From Dendrocalamus latiflorus (Eukaryota > Streptophyta > Magnoliopsida > Poales > Poaceae), in the NCBI GenBank assembly GCA_017311315.1, contig CM029610.1, forward strand, positions 4,707,126 through 4,771,125: DNA of 64,000 nucleotides, read 5' to 3'. The translations under genes were made by a program, and so were the position numbers. The notes beneath the pieces are model-generated. The model did not search any database, was not told the origin of the DNA, and saw only the letters and a list, made by a program, of their open reading frames with translations. Of the stretch, positions 53,470 to 64,000 are shown one piece after another. How positions within the stretch are numbered: position 1 is the first letter of the stretch; each line of letters begins with the position of its first letter.

Positions 53470-54290
53470 AAAATAGTATATGTCAAACACAATATAAAAA
53501 ATAACTAAAATTTGGAATAAAAATTAAAATAAAATTATTAATTTGATTTCTATATCAATTCCAAAGTAAAAAATAAAACTTAATTAGGAATAAAAATTAA
53601 ATAAAATTTAACAATTAGATATGTATATGAACTCCAAAAACAAAATAACTGAAATTCAAAATAAAATTAGCAATTCGATTAAATCACTAAATAATCATAA
53701 ATCACAATAAAAATTAGTAATTGGATTTACGTATGAATTACAACCAATGAAACTAAAATTTTAAATGGAAAAATTTTGCAATTTGATTTCCAAACTATTC
53801 CAAAAAATCCTTAAATAACTAAAATTCAAAATAATTAAATAAAATTAGCAATTTGGTTTCCATATGAATTTCTAAGTAAAATCTCTAAATAAATATAATT
53901 CAGAATAAAAACTAAATAAATATTAGCAATTGGATTTATACAAATATTACAAAAAAACAAATTAATTGAAATTCAGAACAAAAATATAATAAAAATTAGC
54001 AATTTGATTTCGATACGAATTCTAAAGTGAATTCCTTAAATAACTATACTTCCTAACAAAAATTAAACAAAATTAGCAATTGGATTTATATACAAATTTC
54101 AATAAAACAATTGAAATTTTTAGTAAAAACAAAATAAAATTTGTAATTTGATTCCCATACAATTGCAAAGTAAAATCCCTAAATAACTCAAATTCAATAT
54201 AAATTAAATAGAAATTAGCAATTTGATTTGTATATGAACTCCAATAAAAATAACAAAAATTTTCAATAAAAATAAAAGTTGTAACAAGGA
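53470..54290. repeat. Degenerate AT-rich array with AAATTAGCAATTTGATT core
   Basis: Seven to nine loosely repeated units of roughly 80-120 bp with the core AAAATTAGCAATTTGATT, then TCCATATGAATTCCAAAGTA and AATAACTAAAATTCAAAAT. Unit boundaries are blurred by indels. Confidence 0.65.
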
Positions 54291-55888
54291 TAGCGTGAAT
54301 GGTGTTGGAAGAGACCACGAGAGAGTACAATGATATTGATTTATCCAAGAAGAAAGCATTGATCCACCGAGAAGCGAAAAGCTGAGACGATGGTAGGGGA
54401 GATGAGAACAATGTTGTGCTACTCACCTTAGCCGTTTGATAAGAATAATGTTGTGCTACTCGCTAAAATCGTTAAAGAGAAAGACCAAAGACAAAGGAGC
54501 CAAGAGCCACGACGACGAGTGGTGAGTGTCAGCATTGTTAAAAAATCAGTGTCCAAATAAGCTCAAGAATAGAGAAGCTTTGGTAGAGAGGAGATGAAGC
54601 TTTGCATTGAAGACGAGTTATAATAATATGGGGTCATCAGATAGCTAGAAGCGTGCCATCGTTGGTAAGGGGTACGACATCACCTACGATGGTGAGAAGA
54701 TTATCTATATCATTAGACATAGATTAAAGCAGACATACCGATGCAAGTAAAGATGCGAGATCACCACGGTTAGTGAGGAAACCATAGAGTTAAAATGGCC
54801 AATGTTGAAGAAGCAGAGCGATTGATATGGGAGAAGAGAGACATCGAGCACATATAACATTATGCATGTGTATATACATGCATGCATCTGTACAAATAGA
54901 AGCATAGACGTACAGAACTAGAGGAGCAAATAGCTCAAAGTACAAATGGCACATCCATAGGAAATATGCTTAGGGTCACCCAAGAAAGCATGACGAGTGT
55001 CCCCGGCAGGGATCGACAATAGATGCACGTGTATGCATGTTTAATGTTGTAACGGTCATCATTAAGCAATAATTAAGTGAAGTAGAAGATAATTATACGG
55101 TGGAATATTGTATTGGGATGGTAACAGGTAAGAGATTGTATTGGAATGGTTAAGAGATATCGATCAAGAATTGGTTGTGCTGCTGGAGGTCGAAGCAGAA
55201 AAGTTGTAACGGTGAGAAAAGATAGAAGACACATGGTTCGATAAAACAGTCGGCATGTGAGGGATTATAAGTTCAAGGTAGTTCATGCTATGGTGCATCG
55301 GTGTATGCGTGAGCAATATCCTCTAATGCCATATAAACTAATAAGACTGCCGCACATATAACTAACACATTACCTTTAGATTAAATAGAGATACATGCAT
55401 ATGCATACATTTTGGAAAAGAGAAACCAATGGAGGAAGAATAGGGGCGTGCAGCTAATAAATTTGAGCAAAATTATCAATCGAAGATTTTTCTGTAAGCT
55501 AATAAATTTCTGGATGTTAGCTATCTATGGTGTGTATGATGCAAAGAAAATATTTAATAAGAGTAGAGATATCTTTTTCCCCTTTTGATAGGACTAAAGT
55601 GAAGTGCGGTAATGGTATGTTGATAAACAAAGGTCAGGTGCAACATTACAAGTTTCCAAATTTTAATGTTATATCATTTTGTCTTAACATATTTTGGTTC
55701 AACATTGACATAATCTAGCACTCATGTCATTGCATATTTGAGATCGATCCGTTGCAACGCATGTGCACCCTATTAGTCAATTAAAAGAACACCTCTTTCG
55801 TCCCCCTCACAGGAACAAGAACAAAAAAGGAAATCCTCTATCACAAATTTTTAATCAGAAATTGCAGTTGTTTTTCTAGATAACAAGT

Positions 55889-58800
55889 TGTAACATTCCA
55901 TTTTTAAGTTGTTACTTTGTGCTGTAAGTCAATGTTATTTGCCAAAGTTTAAATTTCAGTTCCTAGTTTCTTTTTACCTTGCTTAATTTCCTTTCTCCCA
56001 CCAAAAATTCAAATTTTTCGTAAGTGGGCCGACCCCCTTTTCTTTTACGTCCCAGTAGGCCCGCTCGGCCTCTTTTCTTTTCCTAGCTTCCTGGGCCTTT
56101 TAGCTTGCTCAGTCAGCCCGGTTCCCTTCCCCTTCCTTTGTTCTTACCCTTCCTTGCCTTCGCCCGTGCGAGCGTGCCGTCCACGTCGGGCGTCACTGCC
56201 CTCGAATGCTCCTCTCCTTCTTGGCGCAGCATTCCTCGTGGCAACTCCGTCATCCGCCCGTACTCCTCCTCTCAGGCCTAGATGCTCGGCTCCCCCTTAG
56301 CACCGCTTCACATCACCCTCCTCTACGCTCTACCACGGTCGACACAGGGGTTTCTGCTGTAACGTCCAAGCCAACGCAAGACAACAGTGACATTGATGTC
56401 TCACTGCCTTAATGCCACCAACGCTGAGTTGTGCCTCCTCTGGCCTAGCCCTACCGCCCCTTCGCCCAGCCCTACCTCGTGGTGTCGCCATCCTACGGTC
56501 ATACCCCGGCAATTGAGCGCCCGTTCGTGTCGCCCCTGTCACCGTACGCATTGACACCTTAGCAATTCGTTGCATGTGCCTAGCACCTCCCCTCTCTACC
56601 CTAGCTCAGTGCTAGCCTTGGCCTCACCCCACTCGTGTGCGAGAGAGGGAAGCCACTACCACGCGCCTTAACTCGCCCAACGCTCCCCTACTTTCTTCCC
56701 CAGCTATAAAAGCTTGGTTAATCCCCTAACTGATCCTCACCCACCTCCTACTCCACGCTCTAACTCCCGAAGCTCAAAACCACCGCTGCCATAAGCCTGT
56801 ACGGCCACCGTCGTCACCAGCTCATCTCGGAGGACCACCCTCGGCATTGCCACTCTCCCTAAGCTCCTCTTACCACCTTAATCCTCCCATGGAGCCTAAT
56901 CAGGTTCCTTTTCCCACAGCTCACCATGGGCCAATTCTTCCTCAACTCCGGCCGACCCTTCTCACCAGTGTTTTTGTCCACCATCGGCCAATTCCTTATG
57001 GTCGAAGCATCCTCGCCATCCCATGAAGGCATCCACGATGTTGATTTAAACCTCTACCATCTCGTCTTCTCCGACGTTGATCGCCTACCTCCACCGTTCG
57101 AGCTCTCCATCGACAACTCACCCCCAACCTTCCTGAGCTCCCATTCCTTTCTCGATGAGCTCCCAATCATTCCTAGATGCTCCCTTCCCTTTTAATTTAG
57201 CCCTAGGTGAGTAAATCGCTGTCGTGACCATCCCCTATTTTTGCTGTAGCTTGGCTCATCGACGACGTCCCTCTGGTCTGTGTCGGTTCGATTCAACCAG
57301 CCAGGAGGTGCGCACAGAGCCAAACACTCCATTTTTAGAAATGGTCCCGTGCCTCCATGTTCCCCCTTGCCGCAGGCAGGCCTCGCCGTCGTTCGGCCGA
57401 GGAAGAACACTGTTCCCGTGTAATTAAACTAAGCTTTCTCATTTGTAGTTAATGACTTTAGTTAGCAAAACGTTAACGAACTACTAACCGGTGGCCCCTA
57501 GGCCGGTTTTAATCCTTCGTTAGACTAACATCTGGGCCCCACCTAGTTAAAAATGTGATTAAAACCTGATTATAACTCCATGCCACTGGCATGTGGACCC
57601 AAACACTATTTACAAAGTGGTGAGGCCTCACATGTCAGCCTCTGGCCATTTCCAGAAAAGAAAATGATTTTCTTTAATTAAATAAACCATGGGCCCCACA
57701 TGTCATACACTAAACATTTAAATATTTAAAAGTATTTTGAAAAACAAATAAAAATGGTGGGTCCCACCTGAGAGAGAGACCTCTCTCTCGTCTATTTATT
57801 TTTAGGATTTTTCCTGGAAATAAACTTTGGAAAGCTCGTTCTCCCTCGCCGTAGCTCCAAATTTAGCAAAACTTGTTTATAAAATTTTCTAAATTTGAGC
57901 ACTTTTTAATGGTTATTGTTTCATTCACTTTAGAGTTCATTTGAATTTTTTCTTGAGAATTTATTTGCTCTCCTTGTCTCTCATTTGCTTTTGGCACGTT
58001 CATTCGAGTAGAGTTCGAGGACGCAATCGAACCTCAAGTCGATGCCTCTCAGAAACCACAAGTCCCATTGACCTGTGACCCAGACGAGTCATCACTTTGA
58101 TCATATTGATCCTATATTTTATACAAAATTATGTTTCTTTAAATTATCAAATTGCATGCTTAATTTACTATACAAATGTATATCAAAGTTTTAGGTAGCT
58201 ACTTGCCTACTTGATGTTGTATTAATTTTAATATGCCGTCCATGACACTTTGAATCACCTGATCCTTGGCACCGTAAATGCTAATGATAACTTTACTAGC
58301 TATAAGTCATATTAAATGCCATGCTAGTCTTGTCAAGTCTTAGGGCACTAGCATGCCCTATTCATCAATCTTAAAACATGAAATCTTGATTTGGAACAGT
58401 CACAGGATGTAAGTCGCTGATAATTTGAAACCATATATTTTATGCTTCTCAAAACTCTAAAAACTTGCTATACTTGTCTGGGCGGATGGTAAGAGTAGTT
58501 TGTGTGAATGTAACACGAGAATCTGTGGTTTCTGGAATGAACCGCCTGGACAAATTAAGAACTTAATTCTGGATGACCTCTCCGTGTAAAAAAGTACAAC
58601 CACAAGCTAGCAAACTGTAAGCTTGACCGAATAATTTACTAGACCCTTTAGTTATCTCATAGAAGACTAGTGCAAGAGGATAATAAAAATCCAACTTGAA
58701 TGGGACACCTAGTAAAGGTGATGTTGCCAAGGCTAGTGTATGTGGAGAGTGGAGTCCAGCTGCGCTAATCTATGGTGGAACATCTCACACAACTTATGAG

Positions 58801-59879
58801 ACCTTCTTTATGAGGGATAAGCTCATATGGGTGAGATGCTAGGGGTGAGGTATTGTAAAGTCCTCATGACAATCTCTCGACATGTGCAACCAAGGAATCG
58901 CAAAGGCCCGTCGGGTTGATTGTCCCTTGTAGGTAAAAATGTACAACCTCTGTAAAGTATAAACTGTTCGAATGGCCGTGCCCACGGTCAAGAGCGGACA
59001 TAGAACCTTTCTCGAGTTAGTTATATTTTAAAAACTTTATGGGTGGGATGAAAAACCTGTTAGGGGAAATACTCTAACTTTGACTTTTCTTAGGGGGAAG
59101 TACTCTAGTGTTATTATTATGGTGGATGTAACCTACTAGTCAAAAATCTAGCATCGGTGATTAGAACCATATAACTGGTGGATGGAACCTGCATCACTAT
59201 ATGTATTGCACGATTTAAACTCTTTAGAGCATGTTTTGTTAAAAATGCTAGGTCATAGGATTTGTACTCATAATATCTACAACCGTCGCTTTACGCAATT
59301 AAAAAAATCTGATCCACCCTTGTTTAAGCTTTGCATCTATAATTATCTGTGTTATGTGTGTTGGCTTACGGAGCACGGTTGTGTGTGCTCACCCTCGCTC
59401 TCAACCCTTCCCTTCAGAGTTTGCGAATCTGGACCGGTATGCCTACTACCAGGACCATGGTGACGAGGGCGATAAAGACGGTGACAACTAGAATAGGACC
59501 TAGAGTTCTAGCATCTCCTTACAGTTTATTCGACCAAGCTAACTGGTGGGTGAGTTTAATATTATCCAGGCATCTGGGTAATATTAACCGCTCCTTGGTT
59601 GTTCTAGTCGCTTGCCTATGGAGAGATGGACCCCTCCTTTTTGCTTCCGCTATCGCTTTCGTATTTATGTAATGAACTCATTTGGCCTAACGGCTCCTTT
59701 TATAAAACTTATCTCGATGTGGAATATTTGAATTCTGGTGTTGTAATATCAATGAATGGTATAGTCTGTATTGTGTATGAAATGATTCAGCAATATATCT
59801 GTAAACACTATCTACTGATTCAGATAATAGTATAGTAGTATCATATAGAATTTTGGATTTGTTTAATCCGTGTCCGACA
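55889..59879 (+). mobile_element. 4-kb solo LTR
   Basis: TGTAACATTCC... to ...CCGTGTCCGACA, flanked by the perfect 5-bp duplication CAAGT (55884-55888 and 59880-59884). The 3991-bp length, TG...CA ends and lack of gag-pol motifs point to a solo LTR left after LTR-LTR recombination. Start TGTAACATYCC and size suit a Ty3/gypsy-type LTR (inference). A TATAAAAG box at 56705-56712 would be its promoter, followed by pyrimidine-rich leader-like sequence. The CCCTT-rich, ORF-bearing part at 56000-57430 has no recognised domain. A short non-autonomous element with unrecognised LTRs is the alternative. Confidence 0.78.
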
Positions 59880-59884
59880 CAAGT

Positions 59885-60501
59885 GGCCCGCGGCTTGTTG
59901 CATTCCGTGGTGTGCTAGAAGGCGACGATCGATAGACCGGTCCAAGTCGTTGCATTTAACTTGTCTTGTACTCCTTAGCTACCACATGCATGCCCTCCTG
60001 CTATTGGCAGTTGCAGGTCGTCGGTCTAGTCAACATATGCGTTGCTGTACTATGGAGTAATAAAAAGACAAGCACATCTTGTTAATTACTTGAAGCTCTC
60101 GATCGTAGACATACATACTAATTAAACACAGCCATGGAATTCGTAAACCGAGTCTCCTCTCGTATCCTCTCAAGTTTTCTATCCTTGCCATTGGCGTACT
60201 TCGGTTCTATATATTCAGGTCAACACGCAAGTCGTCTATATATCGTGTAGAGAGCTGCCTAGCCTAGCCTAGCTCCGGCAGGCCGTCGACGCTGCCAGCT
60301 CGCCGGCCGCTCTATGTCGTCACGGTGGCTGCATATACACGGCTCTCTCCTCTCAGCGGATTGTTCTATATATTATCCATGTGATAGCTCTCGGATGGAT
60401 GCAGAAGCATGCGTGATCCGTTTCTATCTGATGCCCGACGTGAAGCTGGAGCTTCCGGTAAGTGTTCCTTGCCGTTGTATATATATGGTGATCCGTACTT
60501 A
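59885..60501. other. Intergenic; possible weak transcription unit at 60230-60470
   Basis: A TATATAT word near 60237 is followed at 60314 by an ATG frame of 62 codons containing EACVIRFYLMPDVKLELP, then CCG|GTAAGTG, a perfect donor at 60460. It could be a first exon, but the frame is unidentified and no downstream exon is seen. Confidence 0.3.
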
Positions 60502-60758
60502 GGGCATGTTTGGTTCATGATCAGAAGTTGCCTAACCACAAGTTAGACGTGCCACAATTTTTAGGTAGCTGTTTGGTTCACTGACGTAATTGTAACATGC
60601 CACACTTTCTTAGCACCCTGCCCTACACGTCATAGACTCAATTTCTTGCCAAACTTTACCACAAGTGTGGCTTTGATTTTGTTAGCCACACTTTCTGTGG
60701 CAACCACACATTACCTAAGCTTAAGTATGACAAATTTAAGCACCAACTAAACAGGCCC
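60502..60758. mobile_element. Tourist-like MITE (257 bp)
   Basis: TTA at 60499-60501 and 60759-60761 flank ends GGGCATGTTTGGTTC and, inverted, GGGCCTGTTTAGTTG. The family resembles the element at 40956. The interior repeats CCACAAGT/GCCACACTTT words in both orientations. Confidence 0.88.
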
Positions 60759-61187
60759 TTAATTCTTCTTCTTCCCTCAAGCAAGCAGCGGCAGGCTGCA
60801 GCATCTTATTTTGCCCGAATCATTTCTTTTTTGTTCGGTTGCAGCAAAAAGCAGCGCAAATGACTGTACGGTCCAGTACTGGTTTAACTAATTTGTACTC
60901 ACTGAGTTTTCTTTACTTGCCCTTTCAAATAGATGCAGTTAATTTCTTAAAACTTTTACCACAAATTAAAGATACGTAAAGGTATTTAGATTTACCTCGT
61001 AAGAGTTATACTACTAGTAGGTTTGACATCAAAAGCACCAGTACGTAGTTATATTGTTAACAACTTTTGTTCCATCATATGATTAGAAAAAGTAATGGCT
61101 AAAAGGGTGTATTAGAGACCTCTCGATGTCCAAAATGGAGGTAAAGAGTGACTTTTTAGATGAATTCCTCGTTTGCTTGTTCTTCTG

Positions 61188-61222
<35 letters not shown>

Positions 61223-61802
61223 TTCTTTCGTTTTTTTGGGGAAGAGAGGGAGTGGATATGGTTTCTTCTCCGTGCGGTGTTGTTGTTGTTTGACTCTGAC
61301 CTGCGCGTAAACTTGTTTCTTTGAAAAGGCCCAGATGCGCAGATGGGAAGCTCTTGCGAGCTCGAAGCCCATGACGGAAGCCCATTAGAAGTAAAAGCCC
61401 GAAACTAATGCAGCCCACTCAACTGTCACTGCCGTTGCAAACTGGCAATTAATATGCCATGCATGCATGCATGCATGTCCCTGCTGCTTGGTTTCTTTCG
61501 TGGGTTTCCCGTTGTTTCTTGGAAAATTGCACGCCGGAAGAAATGATCGAGCAGCTTCCGTCCGTCCACCAGAATTTCGCTTTGCGCCGATCAATACCAG
61601 TGATGTACCGCTACTCCGGCGCAGTTGCAGTGACTTTTTCCTCGGGCTTTCCTGCTCCTCCTCCTTTCCCCTTCTTTTTTTCGAGGCAAGAAAATAGCCG
61701 TACAGCACAAGGCTAACAAGCAAAGCAATCCCTAGCTGCTCGCAAAGGCAAAACCCTAACCCTACCCTGCCGGTACCCGCCCGTCGCTGAGAAGTGTGCA
61801 TC
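60759..61802. other. Intergenic upstream of the small membrane-protein gene
   Basis: No gene recognised. A (GA)n tract is at 61192-61219. The promoter of the next gene should lie here, with ACCCTAACCCTACCC (61752-61766) in its leader. Confidence 0.4.
61192..61219. repeat. (GA)n microsatellite
   Basis: Fourteen GA units, with a GA-rich context on either side. Confidence 0.95.
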
Positions 61803-62129
61803 ATGGACGGCGACGGCGTGCTCCCCGTCTTTGACGGCCGCCTGGCGGCCCAGGAGGAGCACGCGTACGGCGGCGCCGCCGTGGGGTGGTTCCCCTTCCG
61901 TACCCGCACCCTCCGCGCGGCCGCCTTCTTCATCCTCTGGGGAACCTCCGCTATCATCCTCGGCGCCGTCCCCGACCTCTCCGCCAACCCCGACCACCTG
62001 CTCCTGTGCTTCTCCTTCCTCAAGGTAGGAGTCGCGCTGCTCATCCTCCAAGTCGCGGCTCCGTACCGCCCCATGGCGGCGAGGGCGGCGGCTCGCCTCG
62101 AGGGCTGGCTCATGGCGGTCATGCCCTAG
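61803..62129 (+). CDS. Small two-helix membrane protein, unknown function
   Basis: 108 residues from ATG 61803 (MDGDGVLPVFDGRLAAQEEH) to TAG at 62127-62129. A longer frame starting GTG at 61794 is not used. Two hydrophobic segments, about 39-57 (LRAAAFFILWGTSAIILGA) and 69-86 (LLLCFSFLKVGVALLILQ), would span a membrane. The N-terminal 30 residues are acidic and the C-terminus is basic/Ala-rich. G/C-ending codons and a leader with ACCCTAACCC support a real gene. Family not recognised. An overlapping minus frame (62122-61385) is a shadow. Confidence 0.72.
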   Translation: MDGDGVLPVFDGRLAAQEEHAYGGAAVGWFPFRTRTLRAAAFFILWGTSAIILGAVPDLSANPDHLLLCFSFLKVGVALLILQVAAPYRPMAARAAARLEGWLMAVMP

Positions 62130-63388
62130 CTAGTGGCTAGCTGAATCTCCATGGATCTCATCGATTTGCGCTCGTAACCGTGCTTAATTATGTGTGAAAG
62201 TTTGCTTGTTCATGTGTTGTGTGTGCATGACTCCCCTAGGTTTGAAAGCATGCAGTTAATTGGGATCTTTGGAACTTTAGGAGCGCTTGTAGATGTGTGT
62301 ATTGCTGTTACCATGTCTCCCTCTCGCCGTACATGTGTGTATTTGCTTTGCTATTGGTTTTGGACAAGTTTGCAACTAGATCTATAATTATGGTACGTGT
62401 TTGTACTGCCTTGTAGTATAATATATCTTAATTTGCTTTTGGTAATGTGTTATGGATCACCATCCGGCGCGCGTAGCAGGTAGACAAATAGTTCCACGTA
62501 GCATGTGAATCCGTTTTGGAAATTTTTCCTGACCCACTGATTTGGAGCAACTCAAAACTGGCATACTTGTGATTCTTTTTTGCCCGTGCACCTACGAGTA
62601 TATGCATGGTATCCTAAAAAAAGCACTGTACATGATACATATATACATTAGTCGCTGCAGGCCTTGAGCAGAAGCACACCGATCGAAATAAATCTTAGCA
62701 GCCACCAACACAGCCGGAGTAGAATGTTCAATCATGCATTGATATGTTGGTTGCAATTGCTCTCTGCATCACTGGCATCACACGTGTAAATCAAGTCTCG
62801 CCGGTGTAGTCGCCCCTGGTTGACCGCCCATAAGTGGATTCATGCCATTGGTGATCTGTGTCGTCTCTCAAGCGACCTTCCCTTGCCATTGGTGTACCCG
62901 GCCGGTGTATGAAGGCGTACGTCGAGCCATGGAAGGCTAGCTGCTGCTCGTTGCGTCCGTCCAGCCGTCGCCGCCGCGTGATGCCTGCACGTACTGCTCG
63001 CCGCACAGCAGGCAGCCCAGGCGGCTGACACGCCCGGTGGCCTTTGGGCTACATATGCGGTGCACCTCTCCATCTCCTCCTCTGTTTGGCTGCTGCAACT
63101 CCATATATGTTTGGTCCATGCAGCTGCCTTGTTTTTCTCTTGTTCTGGCTTCCCTTGCTTTTGTCGTCGTAAGGAAGAGGCTCGGGTTCATTCTTTGAAC
63201 TCCTTGCCGAAGGCAGGTTTTCAAGTGCATGTGCTTCCTTGTATTAGGGTTTGTATTGCTGTTGCGAAAGGAGAGAGATGCATGGTTAGATTCCATAATC
63301 TTTCTTCCTCGTTTGCTACTTTGCTTTTCCCTCTCTTTTTTTGCATTATTCTGTGCATTCTTTGAGTGACTTGCTAGTTACAAAAATA
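62130..63388. other. Intergenic, nothing recognised
   Basis: Presumed 3' region of the membrane-protein gene, then AT-rich spacer. Minus frames at 62791-63296 show no domain or splice structure. Confidence 0.4.
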
Positions 63389-63639
63389 CTCCCCATTCTT
63401 TTTTAACTTGATTTATTAGAATCCGTGCCATCAAACTTTTCAAAGTTTGACCATCAATAGATTTAAAACTATTTAGATTGGCTATACAAAAATTAAAATA
63501 TGTTATTAGATTTGTCGTTTAAATACTTTTATAATATTTTAGTTTTATTAATATATCTTAATATAAAGTTATAAAAAGTAGGTGTTAAAATTATATCTTG
63601 AAAAATAAAAAAAAAGTCAGTAAAAAAGAATAAAGGGGG
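63389..63639. mobile_element. Stowaway-like MITE
   Basis: TA at 63387-63388 and 63640-63641 flank ends CTCCCCATTCTTTTTTAAC and, inverted, CCCCCTTTATTCTTTTTTA. The interior matches the element at 41977-42243 through AAAGTTTGACCA and AGATTGGCTATAC blocks. Confidence 0.85.
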
Positions 63640-64000
63640 TATATGTGGCACGCTTTTCTTAGAGAAAGATGCGCTATGTTTTAGGCGATACCGGGGCCTA
63701 CACAATGCAGAGATGCGCATACGTTACTTAGGCCTACCTACTTAGAAGGCCCATTTTATGAAAGTACTGGCCCACTTACAAGCCCACAACAATATATGCC
63801 CTATCAATTGGTCCATAACTTCGTTCGCCCCATTTCCTCTTGACTCCCTCTTTCTCTCTCCCCCCCCCCCCCCGCCATCCTACTCTTAGCTGATTTTGGG
63901 CCTATTTGGGACTGCTCTAGTTTTTCCAGCTCTGCTCCACCAATTCCACCATGGAGCAGCTCCACTGTGGAGTTCCTGGATAAGGTGATCCTGTTTGGCA
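63640..64000. other. Window end; possible transposon start at 63897
   Basis: A C-run sits at about 63860-63873. GGGCCTATTTGGGACTGCTC at 63897 resembles a Tourist/hAT terminus with iterated GGAGC/GCTCC words, but the partner end lies outside the window. Confidence 0.4.

Larger units (their letters stand above)
53271..55776 (+). mobile_element. Probable non-autonomous Helitron
   Basis: The proposed 5' end A|TCTATTATATTTG follows host A at 53270. The 3' end has a diverged hairpin (CCGTTGCAACGCATGTG, 55749-55765) and TATTAG|T, a one-base variant of the usual CTACTAG|T. No target duplication, as expected for Helitrons. The interior has no helicase gene and carries the tandem units described separately. 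The hairpin word GTTGCAACGC matches the widespread grass Helitron 3' motif. Confidence 0.5.

Noticed and set aside
61385..62122. 245-residue minus frame
   Set aside because: Antisense shadow of the membrane-protein gene and its leader; composition and codon pattern fit the plus-strand gene.

Overview
The window is nuclear DNA from a grass (Poaceae, most likely a panicoid such as sorghum, sugarcane, Miscanthus or a millet). The evidence is GC-rich single-exon genes in AT-rich flanks, typical grass MITE families (Tourist, Stowaway, hAT-type), Ty1/copia, CACTA, Mutator, hAT, Helitron and LINE sequences, and a microRNA164-type NAC gene. The species call is inference. I see no bacterial operons, CRISPR arrays, rRNA or convincing tRNA genes.

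Layout. 1-9.3 kb: no intact gene, only MITEs, a truncated CACTA piece on the minus strand (about 4.5-5.3 kb) and simple repeats. 9.3-19.4 kb: a minus-strand, three-exon NAC transcription factor gene with a recognisable miR164 target site. Its second exon is split by a 6.7-kb Ty1/copia retrotransposon (10282-16992). The two LTRs differ by only three substitutions and one indel, so the insertion is young. 20.8-22.65 kb: a 1.85-kb non-autonomous CACTA element with its own small TATA-driven gene, related to the 4.5-5.3 kb fragment. 22.85 to beyond 30.65 kb: a Helitron-like 3' end, then minus-strand fragments of the sulfur dioxygenase gene ETHE1 and of the tubulin-folding cofactor C gene (TBCC). 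The TBCC copy was later hit by a hAT element (24287-28489, transposase with one nonsense codon), a 1.1-kb LINE-like insertion and a Pack-MULE carrying a PPR gene fragment (30660-31975).

32-48 kb: mostly intergenic, with MITEs, a 43-bp LINE stub with perfect target duplications, unidentified exon-like remnants and a degraded plant-mobile-domain relic. 48.3-49.6 kb: an intact single-exon plus-strand gene with the acidic motif of the DUF1645/MAKR-like family. 52.3-52.7 kb: an intact small minus-strand gene for a secreted proline/leucine-rich protein. 53.3-55.8 kb: a probable non-autonomous Helitron. 55.9-59.9 kb: a 4-kb solo LTR with perfect 5-bp target duplications. 61.8-62.1 kb: an intact small gene for a two-helix membrane protein. 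The remainder holds MITEs and no recognised genes.

Only three genes look intact. The rest is a layered record of transposition, in which many insertions can be dated relative to each other by nesting and by their target-site duplications. Boundaries given with target duplications are read directly from the sequence. Family names rest on terminal motifs and protein motifs without database searches.
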